This document shows, in pieces, positions 7,869-15,591 of a stretch of 43,964 nt of DNA; the stretch's first letter is position 1; each line of letters starts with the position of its first letter. This DNA comes from CALJIC01 sp039805565. GTDB lineage: Bacteria; Chloroflexota; Chloroflexia; Chloroflexales; Roseiflexaceae. The stretch is from the NCBI GenBank assembly GCA_039805565.1, contig JBDLTZ010000188.1, positions 1 to 43,964 on the forward strand, in the 5' to 3' direction. A program made the translations under genes and the position numbers. A model generated the notes under the pieces. The model worked only from the letters and a program-made list of their open reading frames with translations. It made no database searches and had not been told where the DNA came from.

Positions 7869-8748
7869 CCAGACGGAACAGGCGCTGCTGGGGGTCATGA
7901 TCGGTGTGATCATGCTCGGGATGGGGGCCTCGCTCACCTGGCGCGACTTCAAGCGCGCGCTCAAGCGCCCCTTCATCATGCTGCTGGGGCTGGCGTTTCA
8001 GTTCGGGCTGATGCCGCTGCTCGGCTTCCTGCTGGCGCTGGCGCTTCAGCTGCCGCCGGTGATGGCGATCGGTCTGATCATTATGTCCAGTATGCCGGGT
8101 GGTGCCACCTCGAACATCTTCACTTACTTCGCCAAGGGGGACCTGGCGCTGAGCGTGACGATGACGGCCTGCTCAACGCTGGCATCGGTGGTGCTCACGC
8201 CGCTGGCGGTGCTGGTGTACGGCAGCATGTTCATGACCAGCGAGGTGAGCGTGGGGATCGGTGGGGTGGCCGTGGGCCTGCTGCTGACCCTCGTGCCAGT
8301 CTCTATCGGGATGTTCGTGCGGCGGCGCAACGCCAACGTCGGCGCGACGATGGAGCTGGCGGGGGGCGTGCTCGGCGTGCTGATCATCCTGTTCCTGATC
8401 GTGACCTGGGTGCCGCGGAACAGCGCGCTCCTGGCGATCACTCCCTGGCAGGTGTACACCGCTGTCATTGGCATCGGCCTGGGGGGCTTCCTCGCCACCT
8501 TCCTGCTCAGCACGCTGCTGAAGATGAACTTCCGGCGCGCGTCCACTGTGGCGCTGGAGATCGGCATCCAGAACGGCCCGCTCGCGCTCTCGATCGTGCT
8601 GCTGAGCTTCCCAGCGCTGATCTCCTCGGAGATGGTGCTGATCCCGGCACTCTACTCGCTCTTCATCGTGCTCAGCTCGACGGCGGTGACGATCCTCTTC
8701 CGCTACCAGAACGAGCTGCGCCAGCAGCACGTGCGCGCGCTGCTGTGA
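7861..8748 (+). CDS. Bile acid:sodium symporter (BASS) family transporter
   Basis: Membrane transporter of 295 residues with about nine to ten hydrophobic helices. BASS landmarks include MLGMGASLTWRDFKRALKRP, GLIIMSSMPGGATSN near the first helix break, and EIGIQNGPLALSI, which matches the conserved E-x-G-x-Q-N segment of the ion-binding crossing. Family members move organic anions with sodium, but the substrate cannot be read from sequence. The GTG start lies inside the end of fadD with GGGAGG just upstream, so both are made from one mRNA. A link to organic-acid or fatty-acid uptake is inference. Confidence 0.85.
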   Translation: MVSQTEQALLGVMIGVIMLGMGASLTWRDFKRALKRPFIMLLGLAFQFGLMPLLGFLLALALQLPPVMAIGLIIMSSMPGGATSNIFTYFAKGDLALSVTMTACSTLASVVLTPLAVLVYGSMFMTSEVSVGIGGVAVGLLLTLVPVSIGMFVRRRNANVGATMELAGGVLGVLIILFLIVTWVPRNSALLAITPWQVYTAVIGIGLGGFLATFLLSTLLKMNFRRASTVALEIGIQNGPLALSIVLLSFPALISSEMVLIPALYSLFIVLSSTAVTILFRYQNELRQQHVRALL

Positions 8749-8930
8749 GCGAAGCGTGACGTACTGTGTCCTGGCGCCGTCAGAGCCATGGCCTGTCTGC
8801 GAGCGGCACGGCGAGGCACCTGACGGCGCAGGCCAGACTCTTGACTGCACGGTGCTTCGCTCCGCGCGCTCCTCGTAGTCATCATCATGACCAACGTCGT
8901 CGGGGCGCGCTCCGCTGGTCCTCTCCCCGA

Positions 8931-9011
8931 CTACCGGCGCTGGTGGTGGGCGTCCCAGATCATCCACACCAGCGCCATCAGCAGCGCGACCCCGGCCAGA
9001 ATCGCATCCAT
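8931..9011 (-). CDS. Very small single-pass membrane peptide
   Basis: A 26-residue frame: Met-Asp, then about 18 hydrophobic residues (AILAGVALLMALVWMIW), then the polar tail DAHHQRR. It has a strong ribosome site, GGTGGAGGAG, ending about 5 nt before the ATG at 9011. This layout is typical of genuine small membrane proteins. The remainder of the 8749-9164 gap shows no supported gene. Coding status is an inference from the start signal and the hydrophobic pattern. Confidence 0.45.
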   Translation of the reverse strand: MDAILAGVALLMALVWMIWDAHHQRR

Positions 9012-9164
9012 AAGCTCCTCCACCTCTCGAACACGCCCCATCGTAGCGCCTCACCCCCGCCCGCGCATCGGCCGTTCGCCCCTGTCGCCTACGACAGATG
9101 TCGCATCCGGCAGCGTGCTAGAATAGCCGCCACGGACTGACTTACGCAGGAAGCTACACATCAG

Positions 9165-11177
9165 ATGACTCTCCAGCGCTACTTCGTCGGCGGCACGGTC
9201 TGGGAGGCCGAGGCTGACCCGGCGACGCCGGTGTACCTCGCCGGCCCGCACATGTACGCTATCTCGAGCATCGGTGGCGAGGTACATGCCTACGGCGCCG
9301 AGCACTTGGTCGGCCGGATGGGAGGGGCATGGGCCCACCCGCTGCGCGCGCTCCACGGCTGGACGCTGGCGCTCGAGGCGCCGAACGGCGACATGGCCCT
9401 GGAGGGCGCGCCTCTCGCCGAGCTGTACGCCACGCATATCACGCGGCGCTACACGGCCGGTCCGCTCACCGTGGCCTGGACGGAGCTGGTGGCCGAGGAC
9501 GCGGCCGCGCTGCTGAGCATCGTGCGGCTGGAGAACACCGGCGCGGAGAACTGGCGCGGCGCGCTCCGCGTGCGGGCTGAGCTCGACCTGCGCGGCTGCT
9601 GGTTTGGCGGCTGGGAGCCGGCCGAGCTGCGGGTGGACACGCACGACGCTGTAGCCTACCGCGCGAACAACGGCCCCTACGCCGGCCGCAGCGCTGCTAT
9701 CGCGAGCAGCACGCCCTCGACATGGCTGGCCGAGGGGTCCGTAGCCCATGGGCACGTGGCACTGGCGCTCGCACCCGGCGCCACGGCCGAGGTCGCATTC
9801 TGCCTGCTCGTGTCGCACCATAGCGAGGAGCCGGCGCAGGAGTGGGCGCATAGCTACGCGTCGCGCGCCGGCGAGCTGCTGGCCATCAAGGCCGCCCGGT
9901 ACGCAGCGCTCGACGCCGAGACGGTGTTGGAGACCCCCGAGCCGTTCCTCGACCAGATCTGGCAGATCGCCCGGCGCAACACCCAGGCCCTCAGTGCCGA
10001 TTACCCCGACCTGCCGGCGTACCTGCTGGCGGGCCTGCCCGAGTACCCGCAGCTCTTCGGCTGCGACAACACCTACACCGTCCCCGGCGCGCTGGCCGCC
10101 GGCTTCGCCCCCATCGTGCGGAGCACCCTGGCGGCCCTGGCATCCTACGGGCAGCGCGCCTGCGCCCGCATTCCCCACGAGATCACCACCAGCGGGCGCG
10201 TCTTCCACCCCGGCAACACCCAGGAGACGCCGCAGTTCGCCGTGGCCTGCTGGGACTACGTGCGCTGGACCGGCGATGTCGGCTTCCTGCACCAGGTCTA
10301 CCCGCTATGCGTCGAGGGGCTGGAGCACTTCGGCGGGACCCTGGCGGGCGGCCACTACCCCCTGGGCGACGGCATGGTCGAGCGGCTGGGCATGGGCGCC
10401 TGCAAGCTCGACAGCGTCTGCTACCTGCACCAGGCGCTCGGCGCGCTGCGCGAGATGGCGCTGGTGCTCGGGCGCGCCGAGGAGGCCGAGACCTTCGCAG
10501 GCCACGCGGCGCGGCTCGCCGAGCGCTTCGAGCGCGACTGGTGGCTGGAGGCCGAGGGCCTGTACGCCGACTCGCTGCACCTCGACGGCCGCCCGCAGCT
10601 CGATGGGCACTGGACGGTGGCGGTGCCGCTCCAGACTGGCCTCGCCCGCGAGGACCGGGCGCGGCGGGCACTGGCGCGCATCGAGGCCGAGTGGGTCAAC
10701 CAGTGGGGCCTGGTGCACACCCGTGGCGCTGAGGAGAGCGTCTGGACGCTGCCGACGGGGCTGCTGGCGCTGGCCGCCTTCCGCTACGGCCGGCCCGAGC
10801 TCGGGCTGCACCTGCTGCGGAACATCGGCGAGACGGCGCGGCACGGCACGCTCGGCACGCTCAAGGAGCTCATCCCAATCGGGCTCTGCTTCATCCAGCT
10901 CTGGTCGGCCGGGCTCTACGCGCAGGGGATCGTCGAGGGGCTGCTGGGCGTGAGCCCGCTGGCACACCGCCACGAGGTGACGATCGAGCCGCGGCTGCCA
11001 GCCGGCTGGCCCGCCATGCGGCTGCGCGGCCTGGCCATGGGCGCGCACCTGCTGGACGTACACGTCACGCCAGGGGCGGTGGAAGTGCTGCACGTGGGCG
11101 GGCCGGCGCCGCTGACTGTCCGCAGCGGCGCACTGTCGGCCGAGCTCGCGCCGGGGGAGCGGGCGACCTTGTCGTAA
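9165..11177 (+). CDS. Glycogen-debranching-type glycosidase (six-hairpin fold)
   Basis: A 670-residue protein without a signal peptide. Residues about 1-250 are beta-rich and resemble the N-terminal domain of debranching-type glycosidases. Residues about 265-610 are an alpha/alpha toroid with repeated aromatic/acidic motifs: GCDNTYTVPGALAAGF, HEITTSGRVFHPGNTQETPQF, CWDYVRWTGD, KLDSVCYLHQALGALREMA and EESVWTLPTGLLALAAFRYG. The last about 60 residues form a beta domain. This architecture fits the amylo-alpha-1,6-glucosidase/GH63-like group, but the exact linkage is not readable. Its stop codon lies inside the first copy of a 64-bp tandem duplication. Confidence 0.75.
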   Translation: MTLQRYFVGGTVWEAEADPATPVYLAGPHMYAISSIGGEVHAYGAEHLVGRMGGAWAHPLRALHGWTLALEAPNGDMALEGAPLAELYATHITRRYTAGPLTVAWTELVAEDAAALLSIVRLENTGAENWRGALRVRAELDLRGCWFGGWEPAELRVDTHDAVAYRANNGPYAGRSAAIASSTPSTWLAEGSVAHGHVALALAPGATAEVAFCLLVSHHSEEPAQEWAHSYASRAGELLAIKAARYAALDAETVLETPEPFLDQIWQIARRNTQALSADYPDLPAYLLAGLPEYPQLFGCDNTYTVPGALAAGFAPIVRSTLAALASYGQRACARIPHEITTSGRVFHPGNTQETPQFAVACWDYVRWTGDVGFLHQVYPLCVEGLEHFGGTLAGGHYPLGDGMVERLGMGACKLDSVCYLHQALGALREMALVLGRAEEAETFAGHAARLAERFERDWWLEAEGLYADSLHLDGRPQLDGHWTVAVPLQTGLAREDRARRALARIEAEWVNQWGLVHTRGAEESVWTLPTGLLALAAFRYGRPELGLHLLRNIGETARHGTLGTLKELIPIGLCFIQLWSAGLYAQGIVEGLLGVSPLAHRHEVTIEPRLPAGWPAMRLRGLAMGAHLLDVHVTPGAVEVLHVGGPAPLTVRSGALSAELAPGERATLS

Positions 11178-11281
11178 GCGCGCGTCAGCGCAGAGCGGGG
11201 GTTTGGGGGCAGCCCCCGGGGAGCAGGTGACCTTGTCGCAAGCGCGTGTCAGCGCAGAGCGGGGGTTTGGGGGCAGCCCCC
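11154..11281 (+). repeat. 64-bp tandem duplication covering the glycosidase stop codon
   Basis: The stretch ending in the glycosidase stop and a G-rich palindrome (GGGGGTTTGGGGGCAGCCCCC core at about 11197-11217) is repeated once with a period of exactly 64 bp (second copy 11218-11281). The copies differ by four transitions, one of which changes the stop TAA to CAA in the second copy. Each copy ends in a GGGGG-CAG-CCCCC hairpin that could act as a terminator. Confidence 0.85.
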
Positions 11282-11323
11282 AAGGAAGACCCAACGCCAC
11301 TTTATTATATCCGGCAAGATTGC

Positions 11324-11329
11324 TATAAT
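11324..11329 (+). promoter_or_regulatory. -10 element of gltX
   Basis: A perfect TATAAT lies 33 nt before the gltX ATG. The hexamer 17 nt upstream, TTTATT (11301-11306), is a poor -35 match. Predicted leader is about 27 nt. Confidence 0.5.
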
Positions 11330-11362
11330 GGCCGGCATTGCGTTTGGAAAGGAAACGAGCGT

Positions 11363-12856
11363 ATGACAGAGATCAGCGGGCCGGTGCGGGTGCGCTTCGC
11401 CCCCAGCCCCACCGGCTACCTTCACATCGGCGGGGTCCGCACCGCCCTCTTCAACTGGCTGTTCGCAAAGCACTACGGCGGCGAGTTCATCCTGCGGATC
11501 GAGGACACCGACGAGAAACGCTTCGTGCCCGGCTCGGCCAATGACCTGATGCAGTCGCTGCGCTGGGTCGGCCTGGAGTGGGACGAGGGGCCGGACGTCG
11601 GCGGTCCCTATGGCCCCTACGTCCAGAGCCAGCGCCACGAGCAGGGCATCTACAAGCCGTTCGTCGAGCAGCTCCTGGCCGATGGCAAGGCCTACATGTC
11701 CTTCACCAACGAGGAGGAGCTGACCCAGATGAAGGCCGATGCTGAGGCGCGCGGCGTCAAGGCCTTCCGCTTCCGCGGTCCCGAGCGCGAGTGGTCGCTC
11801 GAGCGGCAGCGCGAGCTGGCCGCCACCGGCCGGCCGTACACGGTCCGCCTCAAGGTGCCCACCGAGGGTACCACCAGCTTCACCGACCTGGTGCGCGGCG
11901 GCGAAGGGATCACCATCGGCAACGCCGACCTGTACGACATTGTGCTGATCAAGTCCACCGGGATGCCGGTGTACCACATGGCCCACCTGGTGGACGACCA
12001 CCTGATGAAGGTCACGCACGTGCTGCGCTCGGACGAGTGGGTGCCCAGCACGCCCTATCACGTGCTGCTCTACCAGGCATTCGGCTGGCAGGCGCCGCTG
12101 TTCGCGCACTTGCCGCCGATCCTGCGTGCCGACGGCCGCGGAAAGATGTCGAAGCGCGACAAGGACGGCCCAGTCAACAGCTTCTGGGAGCGCGGCTACC
12201 TGGCCGACGCGATGTTCAACTACCTGGCGCTCCAGGGCTGGAGCTTCGACGACAAGACTGAGATTATGTCACGCCAGGAGCTGATCGAGCGCTTCACGAT
12301 CGACCGAGTGCAGCCCTCGCCGGCGCGCTGGAACCCCGAGAAGCTGCTCGACATGAACGGCATCTACATCCGCGCCCTGCCTACCCCCGAGGTGGCGCGC
12401 CTGATCGTGCCGTTCCTCGCGCAGGCCGGCCTGATGTCCGCCACCCCGAGCGATGAGGAGCAGCGCTACATCGAGCGGCTGACGCCGCTGATCCACGAGC
12501 GCCTCAAGGAGTTGGGCGAGGCGCCCGAGCTGCTGGAGTTCTTCTTCCGCGACGTGGATTACCCCGACCCGGCCCTGCTGGTACCAAAGAAGATGGACGC
12601 CGCTCAGACGGCCAGAGTGCTCACCGCGGCCCGCGAGCGGGTATCCGGCCTCGATCCGTGGAGCGAGGGCCAGCTCGAGGAGGAGCTGCGCGCCCTGGGT
12701 GAGGAGCTGGGCGTCAAGCCGGGCCAGCTCTTCGGCGCGATCCGCGTGGCTGTCAGCGGCCGCACGGTAGCCCCGCCGCTGTTCGAGATGCTGGTGGCGC
12801 TCGGCAAGGAGCGCAGCCTGGCGCGCATGGCAAAGGCCGCCGCCGCGCTGGCGTAG
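11363..12856 (+). CDS. gltX: Glutamyl-tRNA synthetase
   Basis: Class I aminoacyl-tRNA synthetase that charges tRNA with glutamate in the cytoplasm. The protein is 497 residues, standard length. The HIGH-type motif is seen as PSPTGYLHIGG (His21) and the KMSKR loop as GKMSKRDK. The C-terminal anticodon-binding helical domain follows from about residue 330. ATG 11363 is chosen over the longer upstream frame because it starts the conserved core and has AAAGGAAA before it. Many bacteria of this kind lack GlnRS and use a non-discriminating GluRS. Whether that applies here cannot be read from this gene. Confidence 0.95.
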   Translation: MTEISGPVRVRFAPSPTGYLHIGGVRTALFNWLFAKHYGGEFILRIEDTDEKRFVPGSANDLMQSLRWVGLEWDEGPDVGGPYGPYVQSQRHEQGIYKPFVEQLLADGKAYMSFTNEEELTQMKADAEARGVKAFRFRGPEREWSLERQRELAATGRPYTVRLKVPTEGTTSFTDLVRGGEGITIGNADLYDIVLIKSTGMPVYHMAHLVDDHLMKVTHVLRSDEWVPSTPYHVLLYQAFGWQAPLFAHLPPILRADGRGKMSKRDKDGPVNSFWERGYLADAMFNYLALQGWSFDDKTEIMSRQELIERFTIDRVQPSPARWNPEKLLDMNGIYIRALPTPEVARLIVPFLAQAGLMSATPSDEEQRYIERLTPLIHERLKELGEAPELLEFFFRDVDYPDPALLVPKKMDAAQTARVLTAARERVSGLDPWSEGQLEEELRALGEELGVKPGQLFGAIRVAVSGRTVAPPLFEMLVALGKERSLARMAKAAAALA

Positions 12857-12872
12857 ACGATACTTCCCTCTG

Positions 12873-12895
12873 CCGGGTGTTCGGGACACACCCGG
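12873..12895 (+). terminator. Hairpin after gltX
   Basis: CCGGGTGT (12873-12880) pairs perfectly with ACACCCGG (12888-12895) across a 7-nt loop, 16 nt after the gltX stop. The following TGTGTCTC tail is only mildly T-rich. Confidence 0.6.
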
Positions 12896-12936
12896 TGTGT
12901 CTCAGCCTTCGTTCTCAGTCACTGGAGGATTTTACT

Positions 12937-13698
12937 ATGGCGCTCACCGACGACGAACTGTTCCTGTTCGACAATCAGGGCTACCTGCACCTGCGGAACG
13001 CACTCTCCACCGACGAGGTCTCCGAGCTCCTACGCCTGGTCGAAGAGACCAAAGGCGCGGACCTGCAGGCGCTGAATGCCGATAACCCCGAGGGCATGAA
13101 GCAGCAGCTCAACCGCCCGGTCTCCCGCATGATCGACGCCGACGTGCGATTCGCCAGCCTGCTCGACCACCCGGCGGCCGAGCCGTACCTGCGCGTGTTC
13201 CTCGGGGACGACTACCGCCATATCGACAACGATCTGTACTTCACCTACCCGGGCTTCAAGGGCGGACATTGGCACCGCGGCGTGAAGGCGCACCCCACCG
13301 GCCACGTGGTGGACGGCGCGTTCACCTGCCCGATGGTCAAGGTCTTCTACTGCCTGACGGACGTGGGGCCGCAGGAGGGGGCGTTCGTGGTGGTGCCCGG
13401 CTCGCATAAGTCGCAGTTTCCCACGGACGACAACCGCGTGAACCTGCCGGGCCAGCACATCTTCGACAACGTGCGCGCGGGCGACGTCATTATCTTCAAC
13501 GAGGCGCTGCTGCACAACGGCACGCCCAACCCCTCGCAGAAGACGCGCATCACGCTGATCGTCAACTTCGGCCGGGCCGATGCGGGGACCTGGCCGGGGT
13601 ACACCGCCAAGCCGGAGACGCTGGAGCGGCTCAGCGAGCGGCAGCAGGAGATCATGAGCAATGGCTCCGCCGTGTGGCAGGAGCCGGCGCTCGCGTAG
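12937..13698 (+). CDS. Phytanoyl-CoA dioxygenase (PhyH) family protein with HxG in place of HxD
   Basis: A 253-residue protein of the non-haem iron/2-oxoglutarate PhyH superfamily. The fold markers are clear: YLHLRNALS near the N-terminus, LTDVGPQEGAFVVVPGSHKSQF, the distal histidine in ALLHNGTPNPSQ, and the Arg of KTRITLIVNFG that would bind 2-oxoglutarate. The usual HxD metal motif is replaced by WHRG, so the carboxylate is missing at the expected place. HxG/HxA occurs in Fe/2OG halogenases, but also in uncharacterised PhyH relatives, so the activity is uncertain. ATG 12937 follows GGAGG at 8 nt. There is no neighbouring pathway to suggest a substrate. Confidence 0.8.
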   Translation: MALTDDELFLFDNQGYLHLRNALSTDEVSELLRLVEETKGADLQALNADNPEGMKQQLNRPVSRMIDADVRFASLLDHPAAEPYLRVFLGDDYRHIDNDLYFTYPGFKGGHWHRGVKAHPTGHVVDGAFTCPMVKVFYCLTDVGPQEGAFVVVPGSHKSQFPTDDNRVNLPGQHIFDNVRAGDVIIFNEALLHNGTPNPSQKTRITLIVNFGRADAGTWPGYTAKPETLERLSERQQEIMSNGSAVWQEPALA

Positions 13699-13775
13699 CC
13701 CGCGGGGAGCGCGGGGAGCGGCCTATGGTGCCGCCCCCCGCCCGCGCTTGACCAATAACTGAGCGCAAGCATAGC
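13699..13775. terminator. GC-rich hairpin between convergent genes
   Basis: GCGGGGAGCGGC (about 13710-13721) pairs with GCCGC-CCCCCGC (about 13732-13745) with a one-base bulge, directly after the PhyH stop. It separates the PhyH gene from the convergent PqqD-like gene. Confidence 0.45.
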
Positions 13776-13837
13776 CGATCTGACCACTAGTTGCGGCGGG
13801 GTTGGGGACACAGGTGCCGCTCACAAGAGGTCTGCAA

Positions 13838-14413
13838 TTAGGGTTGTGGCGTCGCCGTGGGCGTCGCCGTGGGCGTCGCCGTGGGCGTCGCCGTCGCCGT
13901 GGGCGTCGCCGTGGGCGTCGCCGTGGGCGTCGCCGTCGCTGTGGGCGTCGCTGTCGCCGTGGGCGTCGCTGTGGGCGTCGCTGTCGCCGCCGCCGTGGGC
14001 GTCGCTGTGGGCGTGGGTGTTGGGGCAACTGACTGGGCGGCGATGGCCCGCGGCGCGACGATCGAGTGCACCGCCGGCAGCAGCAGCGCCGAGGTGCCGA
14101 GCGCCTTCACCAGCTGCCGGCGCGTCAGCGGCACGCGTGCGGCCTCAGAGGCGCCCTCAAGCAGCTGCGCCCGCCGCAACTCGTCCAGTGTCACCTCCAC
14201 CAGCATCGCCGCGTGGGGTGTACCAAGGCGCTGTTCCACTTCCCGCGCAATCTCATCCGCGCTGCGCTGCCCATCGCACAGCCGCCAGACCAGCGCCGCC
14301 GTGGGGTTAAGCGCGTGGACTTCCTTCCGCTTCCAGTCGTACAGGCACAGCTCGTCGCCGATCACCTCTGTGTGGAGGGTAGTCGACGGCTTTGGGTTGG
14401 AATGGGTCATCAT
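13838..14413 (-). CDS. PqqD-like (RRE fold) protein with internal Tat-type anchor and Thr-Pro tail
   Basis: About 191 residues in three parts. The first about 80 residues match the PqqD/RiPP recognition element fold: LCLYDWKRKEVHALNPTAALVWRLCDG, then a helix pair RSADEIAREVEQRLG and LVEVTLDELRRAQLLEG. Next is a twin-arginine-like hydrophobic segment, LTRRQLVKALGTSALLLPAV, and finally a low-complexity TPTATPTA tail of about 60 residues. The order suggests a cytoplasmic RRE domain held to the membrane with its tail outside. Two or three starts are possible. GTG 14440 would add 9 residues, and ATG 14413 or 14410 is equally plausible because no strong ribosome site decides. It precedes the HprK-like and NTP_transf_5 genes in opposite transcriptional order but has its own promoter. 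Confidence 0.7.
   Translation of the reverse strand: MMTHSNPKPSTTLHTEVIGDELCLYDWKRKEVHALNPTAALVWRLCDGQRSADEIAREVEQRLGTPHAAMLVEVTLDELRRAQLLEGASEAARVPLTRRQLVKALGTSALLLPAVHSIVAPRAIAAQSVAPTPTPTATPTAAATATPTATPTATATPTATATPTATPTATPTATATPTATPTATPTATPQP
13847..14020. repeat. GTGGGCGTCGCC-type tandem repeat encoding the Thr-Pro tail
   Basis: Units of 6 and 12 nt (GTGGGC, GTCGCC, GTCGCT) repeat about 28 times. On the minus strand they are read as PTAT/PTPT codons of the PqqD-like protein. The spacing is coding repeat, not a CRISPR array. Length variation between strains is expected. Confidence 0.85.
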
Positions 14414-14493
14414 AGGAGGGAAGCGCCCTTTCCATATCACCCGTCGTCAGGTGATGACAAATGGAACCAGGAGTTGACACCAGGACACATACC

Positions 14494-14522
14494 AGGATAG
14501 GCACAAGACCAGCAATTGTCAA
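14494..14522 (-). promoter_or_regulatory. Promoter of the PqqD-like gene
   Basis: On the minus strand TTGACA (14522-14517) and TATCCT (14499-14494) are 17 nt apart. The -35 is perfect and the -10 matches 4 of 6. The leader contains three TCCTGG words at 14497-14492, 14485-14480 and 14472-14467, spaced 12 and 13 nt, the first overlapping the -10. Confidence 0.55.
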
Positions 14523-14609
14523 TATTCGGTAATAACGTTTGTGTGTGCCGAAACTGATGGGGAGTATACGGTCCACCAGCAGGCGAGGCTGGAGGTTCTC
14601 TGAGAGGAG

Positions 14610-15467
14610 CTACCACGCAAGCCTGTGGAGGACGTCCTGCACCATGGTCGTGGAGTCGCCGCGTGGGCCGCGGAAGGCGTGTGCATCGCCCACAGCCTGC
14701 CGGAGGATCGGCATTGACCAGGCCGGGTCTCGGCGCGCGGCCACCGTGTTATCCATCAGCGCGAGCATCGCCTCCGCAGGACCCATGGCGCGTGGGGACC
14801 AGCGCGCACCAGGTCGGTAGCGTACCGCGAGCACCAGCCCGACAGCCGCCGGACCCTCGCCTGCAACGCCGCCGATCTCCGTCACCGGGGTGCGCCGAGT
14901 GGGGCCGACCGGCTGGCGGATCGAGAGTGGCGCCGGGTACGGGTGGACCCTGCCATCGTGGTCGAGCAGCGCGAACTCGTCCGAGTAGTAGGTCGCGCCG
15001 GCATCTACCAGCGCGTGGACGAGCGTCGTCTTGCCGGCCATGGTGCGGCCGGGAATGACGATCGCGCGCCCCCGCCATACCACAACGCCAGCGTGGACGA
15101 ACAGGCGCTCGGTGGCCAGGTATGCGGTGCGGAGCTGCGCGTGGCGCTCGAAATGCCAGCACAGCACCTCGAGGGTAGGTGCCCGCGCTATCAGTCGCGA
15201 GCCCAGGTACAGTGCATAGCCGCCCTCGGGACCGATTGCCAGCGCTGAGTACAAGGCATCATGCTCAGCGTCGGCACAAGGTGTGGCTGGAAGCCAGCCC
15301 AGCGGCAGCACCGCATCAAGCCGCTCGGCCAGGTCAGCGTCGCTCGCCCGAAGCACAAACCGGGCGCCAAAGGCTCTGTAGCAGGCAACGCGAGCCCAGC
15401 CTGTCCGGCCCAGCTGTGAGCGGGGGCGCCTTGTCTTGTGCCAGCAACGGTCGTCAGTCACAGGCAT
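14610..15467 (-). CDS. HprK-like P-loop kinase
   Basis: A 285-residue protein related to the C-terminal kinase domain of HPr kinase. Walker A is GRTMAGKTT at about residues 158-166, followed by VHALVDAGATYYSDEFALLDHDGRVHPYP, the text typical of HprK-related kinases. The N-terminal about 130 residues are family-specific and less conserved. Such kinases occur with PqqD-like proteins and NTP_transf_5 nucleotidyltransferases in RiPP and PEP-CTERM/exopolysaccharide contexts, where the term HPr-rel-A system is used. Here both partners flank it. The substrate is unknown. The ATG lacks a clear ribosome site, so the start is uncertain. A strong promoter lies about 90 nt upstream. Confidence 0.75.
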   Translation of the reverse strand: MPVTDDRCWHKTRRPRSQLGRTGWARVACYRAFGARFVLRASDADLAERLDAVLPLGWLPATPCADAEHDALYSALAIGPEGGYALYLGSRLIARAPTLEVLCWHFERHAQLRTAYLATERLFVHAGVVVWRGRAIVIPGRTMAGKTTLVHALVDAGATYYSDEFALLDHDGRVHPYPAPLSIRQPVGPTRRTPVTEIGGVAGEGPAAVGLVLAVRYRPGARWSPRAMGPAEAMLALMDNTVAARRDPAWSMPILRQAVGDAHAFRGPRGDSTTMVQDVLHRLAW

Positions 15468-15556
15468 TTTGTCACAAATGGTCTGTAGATAGAGATGCAG
15501 CCATTTTAGCGCGATGCACGTGCGAGCAGCTGCATACAGAGGGGCAAGCGAGGCAG

Positions 15557-15585
15557 AGTATATGACCTTAGCTGCCCATAGTCAA
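15557..15585 (-). promoter_or_regulatory. Promoter of the HprK-like gene
   Basis: On the minus strand TTGACT (15585-15580) and TATACT (15562-15557) are separated by exactly 17 nt. It begins directly at the end of the nucleotidyltransferase gene, whose stop is at 15592. The predicted leader is about 83 nt and contains no convincing precursor peptide, only very short frames. Confidence 0.65.
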
Positions 15586-15591
15586 AACAGG

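Noticed and set aside
13847..14020. Possible CRISPR array
   Set aside because: Unit length is 6-12 nt, there are no spacers, and the whole runs as codons of the PqqD-like protein.
14307..14576. 89-codon minus-strand frame as a RiPP precursor
   Set aside because: It crosses the promoter of the PqqD-like gene and mostly overlaps that gene in another frame, without a ribosome site.
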